NCBI RefSeq assembly: GCF_014839805.1
Contig: NC_051121.1
Location: forward strand, 4,819,116 to 4,883,115
From: Manduca sexta
Taxonomy: Eukaryota > Arthropoda > Insecta > Lepidoptera > Sphingidae
Direction: 5' to 3'
Length of the DNA: 64,000 nucleotides
The notes under the pieces were generated by a model. It was given only the letters and a program-made list of their open reading frames with translations, searched no databases and had not been told where the DNA came from. Below are positions 54,870 through 64,000 of this stretch, one piece after another (the stretch's first letter is position 1; each line of letters begins with the position of its first letter). The translations under genes and the position numbers were made by a program.

Positions 54870-55140
54870 GATATACGCAGAATGAGCTCACAGTGTCTTG
54901 TTTTAAAATTAATTTTGGCAATTAGATAGCCACTATGTTTTTGCCGCCACTTTGCCGAATAACTGCAAAATGGAATTTTAACTGTAGACCAGATTATGCA
55001 AACAAAGCAGAAAGCAAAGATCTGAATACATCACGAGTAATCGGAAGAAAACAGCTGATGTTAATCCATGAGCAAAACGATAATTGTTTGTTGCGGAAAC
55101 GCAGAATCGAACGCACTACCTTTCGCATGTAATAGCTGAA
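54870..55140. other. Patch sharing a word with the insert in the gypsy RT
   Basis: Contains ACGCAGAATGAGCTCACAGT and GTCTTG, also present at about 24818-24843. A 65-residue plus-strand frame (54935-55132) reads CRITAKWNFNCRPDYANKAE and RKQLMLIHEQNDNCLLRKRR. I do not recognise it. It may be a decayed retroelement piece. Confidence 0.3.
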
Positions 55141-55334
55141 AAAACCGCAAGGAATTAGATCTAACATCAAGGTTAGAGCGAGGAATGCGGATAGCGATCA
55201 AAGGAACAATCAATCATATATATTAATTTGTATTCGTGTAATTTTTTATAATAGGTAATGTAGTTATTATGGTGTAGAGTCGATCGAGTTTGTTATCAAT
55301 GTCTTGCGTAAACTGCGGAGTATCAGTGGTAATA

Positions 55335-55545
55335 TTCGACTATTGGCAGGTCTTTCATATGTGAGAGTCCGCCTAGGTAGGTACCACTGCAACGTCTATG
55401 TCTCATGTCTTAGGATGGCGAACGCAGTGGAATACCAAATAGTACTTTGTAATTCAAGGTGTTGGATGGTGTTTTTACTGTTTATGGGCGGTCGTATTGC
55501 TTACCATCAAGCGAACACTAAGCTCGTCTCGTTATTTAGAACAAT
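55335..55545 (+). mobile_element. SINE-like repeat, family C
   Basis: TCATATGTGAGAGTCCGCCT, then a shortened middle, CATGTCTTAGGATGGCGAAC, GCAGTGGAATACCAAATAGT, GGCGGTCGTATTGCTTACCA and TCAAGCGAACACTAAGCTCG. Confidence 0.68.
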
Positions 55546-56427
55546 CAAAAAAATATATTATTTGTGCCGTAAGTGAAACTGGCTCTAAATTACCTTTAAT
55601 GTTGTCCTTGTTTTAACTTCACCGACTCCCTCAGAGGAGCCCGGCCCGTGCTTAGTTGGATAGTATATCATGCAAGGCAGGTATTATTACAATTATTTAA
55701 TGTCACCTACATACCCACACTCCTTTAGAATTATTGCCATAAAATTCAAAGGTATAGATGACATAACACAAGGATCTGCAATATTTTCCTCACCTGTTAT
55801 GACAAAATTTTATTCTTAGGCCGACAATTAATACTATAATAAAAAGGAATAAACGAGCAATTGCAATCATCGCTTGTAATTTCGATCTAACAACCACTTT
55901 TTACGTTGCATACAGTCTAACTAAATACCTAATGTCGACTCATATTGTCCAATCTACTCCAACAAAATACCTAATATTTTTGAGCATATTAGACCCGTTA
56001 GTAAGTACCGTTGGGTCTTATTTATGACCTAATCGGACATAATGTATGGGATATATCTCGTGATAGTACATTCGATAAATTAGTTAACTGTTATGAAGAG
56101 ATGAATAATGAGATTTAATGTTTAATTTACCAGGTAGAGGTGCTAGTGGTAGAATACTGGTGCTTGGATAGCGACCACCGAACTGTTGCAGAATCCTTCA
56201 GTCGAGTAAATAAAAAGTTTTTGAGGTTATGATTACAATTTTTAACCAATAATATAAATATATATTGTACAACTGACAAACCATTATAATTACTTTTTAT
56301 TGATATTTATTTTGTTTGAAACTTACACTTTTTTATTTTACATGTACGGCTCAAGTAATTTATTGTAGTGTTATTTCCAAGTAGATAAGTATGTGGTTTC
56401 ATTTAGTAACGCAATGTCAAAATGACC

Positions 56428-56430
<3 letters not shown>
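55546..56430. other. AT-rich non-coding DNA, nothing recognised
   Basis: No supported feature. Confidence 0.4.

Positions 56431-56469
<39 letters not shown>
56431..56469. repeat. (TA)n microsatellite
   Basis: About nineteen uninterrupted TA dinucleotides. Confidence 0.95.
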
Positions 56470-56471
<2 letters not shown>

Positions 56472-56589
56472 TAAGCACACTGGCCAGCTACACAATAGAT
56501 TAAAGTAAGAGCTACTGTTTACTATACTGTATTTGAATTATTACTTATATCTCGTTATGTTATTCTCATGTAAGTGACTTTTTGTCTTT

Positions 56590-56720
56590 ACAACCGACTT
56601 CAAAAGAAGGATATTAGGCACTGACTCCAAAATTAGTTAGCAGTATGTATGTAACGTAAATTTCTTTTTTGGTTTCTAGTGGTTTTTGAAGGCGATATAA
56701 TTTTTGTTAAATGTTTGAGA
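56590..56720. repeat. Dispersed repeat, family H, partial
   Basis: CAACCGACTTCAAAAGAAGG, CTGACTCCAAAATTAGTTAG and TTTTTGAAGGCGATATAAT. Confidence 0.45.
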
Positions 56721-57012
56721 ATAAAATTATTTAACCTCAAGTGCTTACGTCCAAACGTGTTAGTTTTAAGACGAACGACCCTCTCGTTTGAAACTTGTTT
56801 ACCTGATTAACCAAAGTGCGTTCATCGACGATTATACCTTTCAAAATCAATTGATCGTTTTGAAACCATTGCCACAATGTTTCAAAAGGGATTAATAAAA
56901 TAATCACCGTTTAAAATCTGCTATGCGTGTCTATCTTACTAAACCGTAAACGCATGATAAACGCAATGTGTTTGCTAACTGATTGATACATTTTGTATAT
57001 GTTTGTAATGAT

Positions 57013-57150
57013 ATCGGTGGTACATGTCCCTTAGTTGGACATGGACCTCATCTTTTACTGACAAAGTTAATCTTATATCGGTGGTATATGTCCTACTGCT
57101 GGACATGGGCCTCCTCTATTACTGAGGGAGTTACCATGTTGGCCTTGGAG
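57013..57150 (-). repeat. Tandem duplication of a family-B SINE end
   Basis: ATCGGTGGTACATGTCCC, TTGGACATGGACCTC and TTTTACTGACAAAGTTA are followed by a second version with ATCGGTGGTATATGTCC, CTGGACATGGGCCTCC and TATTACTGAGGGAGTTA. The unit is about 64 bp. Confidence 0.6.
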
Positions 57151-57239
57151 ATATTAGAGTGTATTAAACAAAGGCTTATCCTGACTTACGAGATTTGGGC
57201 GAATGCTGTTAAAGAAAAATACTAACGGCCATTTTAAGT

Positions 57240-57445
57240 TTTAGTTGCGCTCTCAAGTACGATATTAATTGAGACACTGTCAAATTAGGGTCAGCATCTT
57301 AAGATAGTCGCTATACAATAAACTCACATTAACATTAGCTCAAATGATATCTTGAGTTGTGACTCAATCATACTGTGGTATGTGACAGATTTGAGAGCTG
57401 TTTTTCATTTATTACAGCGTCGACTTAGCTAAGAACAGGCTCTTA
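57240..57445. repeat. Low-copy repeat shared with 9555-9765
   Basis: CTCTCAAGTACGATATT and GCATCTTAAGATAGTC are the complements of words at 9700-9765. This is an old, diverged pair. Confidence 0.35.
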
Positions 57446-58077
57446 AATGACGACATAAGCTATATTTATTGAATAGTTCAATACATTAAATATCTATTTG
57501 AAATCCTACTCAAGCGCGATGATAGTGCGATGAGTAGCCATTAGCGCAAATCTTTACAAAAGTAAATTACGTTGTCCCCAACGAAAGAAGTAGCGAAATC
57601 TCCTCGAATTTGGAATTCTATATTACATTTTTTAATTCCATATATTTTTTTTTATATGAAAATTGTTTTTCAACAAAATAACGATTGACAAGAATCATGT
57701 TCGATACTAAAATACCGTCACGTTGAAATATATTTCGCGTTATAAAAAGCCCGTCATGTCCCAAAGCGAACAAACATAAATCTAGAAGCGATTTGTCCAA
57801 CATAAATACTACATGATACAACCAGATAACAATAAACACGCAACGCTGTCGGATTTAATAATATTTTAATAATGTGTTCGTCGGTGCGTTGAGCATTCTT
57901 CATAATCGTTGAATTGTTATCGTATAATTACGAGTAATGATTGATTTATTATCTTGAGAGATAATCGCGTGGCATTCTGCTTTAAGTGAGAGAAAAAGTA
58001 TGAATGATTTAACTCTATATTATAATGGAGGTGTAAGCCTTTAAGATTATTTCACTATGTGTAATTATGTTACTTGC
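57446..58077. other. AT-rich non-coding DNA, nothing recognised
   Basis: No supported feature. The 73-residue minus-strand frame at 57618-57839 is not recognisable. Confidence 0.4.
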
Positions 58078-58305
58078 TTCGCTGGCGTAGTTGGCTACGT
58101 TGTACGCGTACGACTATCATGTCGAGGTCCTGAGTTCGAATTTCGGATCGGGCCTAAAATATTTTAAGTTGGTTTTTTCATCTTAAATTTATTCAGTGAG
58201 CTCGGAATCAGGAAGTTGGCGTGATGCCTCGTGTCATATTTATCTGAGAGGCTTATACCCTAATATGAGATCAAATACGCTGTTGATGATGATAATGTAA
58301 TGCAA
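58078..58305 (+). mobile_element. tRNA-derived SINE of another family
   Basis: Head TCGCTGGCGTAGTTGGCTAC (A box), then GAGTTCGAATTTCGGATCGG (B box at 58131-58150). The body has GCTCGGAATCAGGAAGTTGG and GTGATGCCTCGTGTC, ending in GTTGATGATGATAATG. The body differs from families A and B. Confidence 0.7.
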
Positions 58306-58708
58306 ACACAGTCCCGATAAAATTCTATAATACATATAGATGGCATAAAAAGATATCAGAACTTATCGGTATCTGAAGCAATAATTCATAATAAATGGAA
58401 TAAATTACTACCGATTATTCTATATAATGCAGTTATAGTATCAGTTATGTAAAGCATGAGACCTGCCTTGGAACTGCCCACGACGCGCCCACGAGATGAT
58501 ACGTCCGGGAGGCAATAAAACCGTTATGGATACGGCATCATTAAATTTAATTCGAATTTGTTATCAAAAAGTTATTACGAATTTATTAGTGTGATTATCG
58601 TGTTCGTAATATGGCTTTTTGTGTTAGCATGTTATTAGTGAAATTAATGAGTATTTCAGTCATTAATTTTCATAGACATGGTATTTTATTGGGAGAAATT
58701 ATGAATGA
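58306..58708. other. AT-rich non-coding DNA, nothing recognised
   Basis: No supported feature. Confidence 0.4.
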
Positions 58709-58985
58709 CTAGCTTTTGCTCGCGGCTTCGCCCGCTTGAAGACTTCCGGGATACATTTTTTTCGGACTTACTTGATATACATATCGTAATATTATGACCA
58801 AATTACACAGAATCATTATAAATTGTAGCCTATGTGTTATTCTGATGTATTAACAATATTACTGTAAAGTTTAATCTAAATCCTTTCAGTAATTTTTTCG
58901 TGGAAGAGGAACAAACATACATACAATATACATCCATCCTCACAAACTTTCCCATTTATAATATTAGTAGGCTCTTTTAATACTA
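58709..58985 (-). repeat. Dispersed repeat with GCTCGCGGCTTCG end
   Basis: GACTAGCTTTTGCTCGCGGC and TTCGCCCGCTTGAAG at one end, TTATAATATTAGTAGGC at the other. This is the same family as 52192-52566. Confidence 0.6.
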
Positions 58986-59394
58986 TATTGTGAACATTAT
59001 TCTAGTTCATATCAAAGAAAAATTCTATTGTTATCTCACATTATTAAGTAATAAAATATTAAATGGTAACAAAGGTAATATCAATAGAACGTGACATTGA
59101 TAATTATTATGGTTTTAATATCAATACCACATCCACGTAATTTTCAGGTGCATGATCAATCAGAGCAGGTGGATTTAGGGTTGTCAACTATCCCTTTTGA
59201 TAAATATTACTTTAAATAGATGAAATCAGAAATTTATATAGGTAATGCGAAATAAAATACGTCTTGTCAATACAAGACATAACAGACCAGAGTGTCAGTA
59301 CATTTATTTTTTATAATAGTTTCATTACATATAATTCTACTAATCTATGATCTAACACCTTTAACTAGTAATAATTTCAATAATCTATTGTATT
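58986..59394. other. AT-rich non-coding DNA, nothing recognised
   Basis: No supported feature. Confidence 0.4.
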
Positions 59395-59690
59395 GGTAGA
59401 TCTCTCATATGTGAGAGTCCGCCTGGGTAGGTCGCAATGTCCATTTCTGCCGCCAAGCAACAGTGTTTAGTCACTGTTGTATTCCGATTTGAAGGACATT
59501 GTAGCCAGTGAAACTACTGGACATAATAAGTCTTAACACCTCATGTCTCAAGATGGAGAGCGCAGTGGAATACTAAACAATACTTTGTAATTCAAGGTGT
59601 TGGATGGTTATGACTATTTATGGGCGATCGTATCGCTTATCATCAGGTGAACGGCAAGCTCGCCTCGTCATTTAAAACAAAAGAAAAAAA
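59395..59690 (+). mobile_element. SINE-like repeat, family C, best copy
   Basis: Complete: TCTCATATGTGAGAGTCCGC, CATTTCTGCCGCCAAGCAAC, AGTGTTTAGTCACTGTTGTA, GAAGGACATTGTAGCCAGTG, AACACCTCATGTCTCAAGAT, TACTTTGTAATTCAAGGTGT and GAACGGCAAGCTCGCCTCGT, with an A-rich 3' tail. The tail suggests a retroposed SINE. No clear tRNA-like head was found. Confidence 0.72.
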
Positions 59691-60574
59691 TAAAAATACT
59701 TCATAACATACAGTTTATTCTGAGGAGGCAACCCTAAGAGAGATGTATATTTAGTTCAATGGTGTGGTTAAACGGTCTACTGGTTGATTTCCTACTTTGA
59801 GATACAGTGGCCTGCGGTTACTCTCCGATTGAGGGATGGCGTCATTTCAGATTTCTATGAATTTGATTAGTCTAATATAAAACGGGACTTAGCATGGGAC
59901 GAATATTAATGCACCGGCATTTATTGAAGGTGGGAGATGTATTAATGCACGTATGTATGTATTAATGTCACTATTACTAGATCTATGTTATATGTATTTT
60001 TGCACAAATTGAATTATATATAATATCATAGGAATCAATGTCATTTTCAGTAAAAAATCATATAGTTATAAATTATCGTAAAATTTTTCATGTATTTATC
60101 TACTTCAACAAGCAACTTTGATTAGTCACTGACTCCAAAATTGGTAGCCAATATAAAGGTAATGTTAAATATTTTTTAGAACGTCCGTAATTGCAAAAAG
60201 ATGGGTAAGTTCCTGTAGACGGAATAGGGCCCGCTGACCTTACTTTTAATTCCAGAATACTTAACAAGTTTTCCATAAAGATTACCTCAATGAACTCATT
60301 ACTGGTGATCCAATCATTGTCTACTAACCGTATGATCCAAGTCTATCCGTTCACGTGTATAAGACACGTGTTTTAAAGACTTGCATCATTGCACGTGATT
60401 AACTTGAACTTGATATTGTTTTTAAACAGGCTGGCATAATTGTACCGACTAGCGATGGGTCACCTCTTGACCGTAGAAACTGTATATAATAATATCTGGC
60501 CTGTATAATATAGTGTCTCTCTGCTCGGCACGGGCTTCGTTTACTAAGAGGTATTAAGTCTAAGTCGACAGTGG
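59691..60574. other. Non-coding DNA with repeat scraps
   Basis: Includes the repeat shared with 11893 (59967-60060), a family-H piece (60100-60180), half of the 41278 MITE (60175-60235), and a family-B SINE scrap (60495-60565, CTGCTCGGCACGGGCTTCG). No gene. Confidence 0.5.
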
Positions 60575-60722
60575 ACATAATTATGCCGGCCTGATAGAAC
60601 CGGATATATACAGACTGATCCCGGAATGCGACACACTTACGTGGGTCACTATGGCGGGTTTTAACACTTTGTGTATACGGTTGTCGCTATCCGGGCGGAT
60701 ACAAACATTTCCTACCACCATC
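60575..60722 (+). repeat. Dispersed repeat, family D
   Basis: ATTATGCCGGCCTGATAGAA, GGAATGCGACACACTTACG, TCACTATGGCGGGTTTTAAC and GTCGCTATCCGGGCGGATAC. A SINE scrap interrupts the upstream half (60420-60574). Confidence 0.62.
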
Positions 60723-62617
60723 TTAATAAGTTAATTAAATTAATGTTTTATAATAGTCATTGACTATCACGTGAAAGTACAATTTAGGATTTGCATATAC
60801 GAAATAAACGTGAGTTTCTATCGAACAAATTAACTACAGAAAGTGTGTTGTTATGGAATGGAATGTTAAGAAAACAGGTAGACATCTCGAAACCGCACCG
60901 TGAAAGCTAACCGAGTGCTTGCGGGATCTGGAAGGTCTGTGGTAGGGGTAAATGCATCATTTACTGGACGTTTTTCTAATTAATTTAATTACGATCGGCG
61001 CTCAATAATGTGGTGAGTAAGTTTTTATTCTGAGACTTTTGTAATTAATTTATGAGCTCGACGATTGCTGAGAGTTTTCTTTTATTTTTATATTACTGGC
61101 AAATGGAATTTAAATACTTGTATGTTTTTTGTTATCCTCAACCATAAAAAATTTGATCTATAAATAAATAAAACAAAAATTGGATTCGACAGCCCGTTTA
61201 TTAGAGATAATAATTGAAATCGTATTTTAAATTATTTATGTTAGATATTTTTTTTGTTAAGAAAATGCCTCGACCGATTCAAACACAAATTATAGTTTTT
61301 TACTTGTACTGTCTGTAAATGGGCGATAATATATGTATATAAGAATAAAAACAAACCTTCATATCACATGTATACCGATAAGCAAGAAATCTACTAATTA
61401 ATTTAAACTCAAATATCCATTCAACAGGGGACCGGACAGGTATTACCAAAAAATGTGAAATTCAGTTTAAAGTAAAGTTTGTAATATTAAAAATATTATC
61501 TCATATTTGTTTTTGTAAAAGAGTTGTGATTTGTATTTTTAAATCAATAAATAAAATACAATAATTATAATATTTTTAGTCTATTCTTTACGGCAAATGA
61601 AACACCAATCACGGAGCATGACGTCACACGTGGGTAAAATGTAAACAAACAGACGTCATCTGGATGTCATACCGCGTTGTGTTATTTTAAAATAAATCGA
61701 TGAATATTTCAATTAATTAAATCATTTGTACACCCAGGGAGGTTATGGCTATGAGATGTATTTATTTATGTTTTAGCTGCCACATGATATGGAATAGAAT
61801 AATTATTTATATAGAATTCTGGTTGTTACACAGTAACCTGAGATTAACACGGTCTATGCAGTGTTGCCAGATCATAATTTCTCTTTACCCCAGGATTATT
61901 TGGAATTTAAAATTTTACCCTTAAACCAATCATAAATAATTCGGTACTTTTTTTTTCTATATCCTTATCTGTGCAGACGCCACTTCTTTCTTCACTTCCA
62001 CTTCAATAATTATTAATTTAATTATCTCATTTTATTAGGAACAACTAGCTGTACACGAAAATTGTATTGAATAAACAATTATAATTGTTTCATGGCCTAC
62101 AATTTTTGTAGGAAACATCTTTCTCTAAGCTCAATATTTATTACAATACCGTGAAACAATAGCTTTAATACCTTAACTCGTAGAATTACCCCAAAAATTA
62201 CCATAAAAAATACCCTGCTGATTCAGTTTTACCCTAAATCTAGGGTAAATAACCCTAATCTGGCATTATTGAATCACTGTTCAAATGACAAGACTTGTCA
62301 AGTTGCTTTATCCACGTATGACGTCACACGAGACGAAATGACATAATGTAGCGTTTGCGCGGGAATTATAGCTATTTAACATTTAGTCATGGTTTTATGT
62401 ACTTTTTAAGCTTTATTTGTGCAAAATACTATTTTTCTTGGCTATTTATATCCACAATGATCAATTTAAAACACCTTCTGAAAATTTGTCCGGTCCCCTA
62501 CTGTAACACGTATCTTACTTGCCCGCGCATTACTTTTTTATCCAATTTATAATGAAAGTAACACCGATGCATTTATATTGTACAATTATCAATGCTATGT
62601 TCTCAATTTTTGTATGC
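60723..62617. other. AT-rich non-coding DNA
   Basis: No supported gene. Two CRE-like TGACGTCAC sites lie at about 61619 and 62320, in similar contexts with CACACG following. Paired TACCCTAAATCTAGGGTAA text near 62228-62247 forms a short palindrome. The 65-residue frame at 62355 has no resemblance to a family. Confidence 0.4.
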
Positions 62618-62790
62618 CAAGACCACCACGCCGCGCCGCTCGCCTGCTGGTAAGCGATACGACCACCCCTACAGAACTTTGTATTACAAAGTACTGCAAG
62701 GCACTCCACTGCGCTCGTCATGCTAAGACATAAGACGTTAATTCTCATATTATCCAGTAATTACCCTACAATGTTCTTTAAGATAGCAAC
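62618..62790 (-). mobile_element. SINE-like repeat, family C
   Basis: GCTCGCCTGCTGGTAAGCGA, TACGACCACCC, TCCACTGCGCTCGTCATGC and ATAAGACGTTAATTCTC. A minus-strand 72-residue frame across it is repeat-derived. Confidence 0.6.
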
Positions 62791-63347
62791 ACTGGAGTTT
62801 TTTCCCGTTCTTTTTTGGTGAGAATTGTTTTCAGAATTAGTGGTAGAGTCAATTGATGGAATCTAAATAATGTATAAAATTTTACAGGTTCAAAAATTCA
62901 TTTAATCTGGAACATAATTGTGCGTGCTCACTAATGCTTAGCATTAGACGAATCTCAAAGCAAAGATTCAACCCGTAATAGCAGCAGAAATATTTCTAAA
63001 CAATAGTAAGAATTTCTTATTTACTTTTGGGATCTAATAGACCCGAAGAAAGATTTAAAATATCTCGTAAACCAGTCAACCGATGTTATAGTATCGTAGT
63101 ATAAAAATATTGTTCAAAACAAAGTGACATTAAAATGTATCATGTCAAATTATTGCTTATGTGTTAATATTGACACATTATTGTTATTTTAATTAAGTAT
63201 TGCAACACATGTAGTCGTTTTGTAATTTTTGTATGATTACGTAAATTCTGTTTACTATACTGCATTTATTGAAGTAATGTGTTAAAATTTATTACGCGCA
63301 ATTATTAATTGCTTATCAATTATAAATATTCAAAACCATATTAGTTC
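62791..63347. other. AT-rich non-coding DNA, nothing recognised
   Basis: No supported feature. Confidence 0.4.
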
Positions 63348-63622
63348 TTACTAATATTACAAATGCGAAAGGTTGTAAAAACGTTTGAATATTTGTTAGA
63401 AGTAAATTCAGAAACACCTGAACGGAGTTGGATGGAAATTGACGGACGGATACACCATGTCTTGGATTAACACATAGGTCACTTTTTATCCCGATAATTT
63501 GCTTCCATTGGCGATATTTAATTTTTAAAACGGGTCAGGGTACAGGTAGGTGGCAGTATAAATCGATAGGGTTTGGAAATTGCTTTTCACGCGGGCGAAG
63601 TCGCGAACACAGTTGCTTTTAA
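63348..63622 (+). repeat. Dispersed repeat with CGCGGGCGAAG end
   Basis: ACTAATATTACAAATGCGAA, CTGAACGGAGTTGGATGG, GTCTTGGATTAACACATAGG and TTCACGCGGGCGAAGTCGCG. Same family as 52192-52566. Confidence 0.58.
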
Positions 63623-63867
63623 TTTTGTTCCTTAAATTACAATCAGTAAATTAAACAAATAATTAGGTTAATCGTTTATTTTGTTTTTATAAGTTAATAC
63701 TTGTAATCTACATCTATTACAAGACTAATTAACATGATAAGGCTAATCAACAATACACGATTAACTTCCATTATATGGGTCTAACTCGGGCTTCGACTAT
63801 TATTTGGAACCTAACATATGTGGCCAAATGTGGGTTTGATACACCTCTGCCTTTTTTTATTTTTTTT

Positions 63868-64000
63868 ATTGCTTCTAATGACGAGACGAGCTTACCGTTC
63901 GCCTGATGGTAAGCGATACGACCGCCCATAAACAGTAGAAACATCATCCAACACCTTGAATTACAACGAATTGTTTGGTATCCACTGCGCTCGCCATCCT
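63868..64000 (-). mobile_element. SINE-like repeat, family C, cut by the window end
   Basis: TAATGACGAGACGAGCTTAC, GCCTGATGGTAAGCGATACG, CCGCCCATAAACAGTAGAAA and TCCACTGCGCTCGCCATCC. A T-rich run before it (63850-63870) is the complement of its A tail. Confidence 0.68.

Overview
The window looks like nuclear DNA of a lepidopteran insect. It is AT-rich, gene-poor and full of short dispersed repeats with tRNA-like heads. The one protein-coding gene recognised is typical of insects, and the transposon families are those expected in moth and butterfly genomes. The species assignment is inference. There are no operons, rRNA genes, free-standing tRNA genes or CRISPR arrays.

Host gene: three in-phase exons on the minus strand (38454-38687, 27450-27515, 16283-16459) encode the last 158 residues of a glutaredoxin-domain cysteine-rich protein (GRXCR1-like; Drosophila relatives are CG31559 and CG12206). 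The exons supply a glutaredoxin-like fold without the CxxC redox pair, a linker, and a C-terminal cysteine-rich module with four CxxC pairs. The two introns are about 10.9 and 11.0 kb. No N-terminal exon was recognised between 38.7 and 64 kb, so the gene probably continues beyond the window or through exons too short or divergent to see.

Mobile DNA: the second intron holds a complete 4.6-kb gypsy-type LTR element (22187-26773). It has apparently identical 320-bp LTRs and a 4-bp target duplication. Its interior is a coding-dead mosaic: broken gag, protease and reverse transcriptase, then the C-terminal end of a non-LTR retrotransposon ORF in the place expected for RNase H and integrase. Directly behind that fragment is an array of twelve short hairpins (25809-26247). 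They share a 14-nt loop containing GAGGGCTCT, but their stems differ in sequence while remaining complementary. This is the most unusual structure in the window. Other elements are an RTE-like LINE with internal deletion and frameshifts (45145-47195), two 5'-truncated copies of a GC-rich LINE with clear target-site duplications (21026-21822 and 43302-43781), small LINE tails at 16735-17090 and 42003-42240, fold-back MITEs (834-938, 12259-12320, 41278-41474), and many copies of at least three SINE-like families.

Layout: 1-16 kb is repeats and unannotated AT-rich DNA, with one CpG-dense patch near 6.8 kb. From 16.3 to 38.7 kb is the GRXCR gene with TE-filled introns. From 38.7 to 64 kb is repeats, LINEs and AT-rich DNA with no recognised host exon. 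The real genes do not act together in any visible pathway; most of the content is transposon history.
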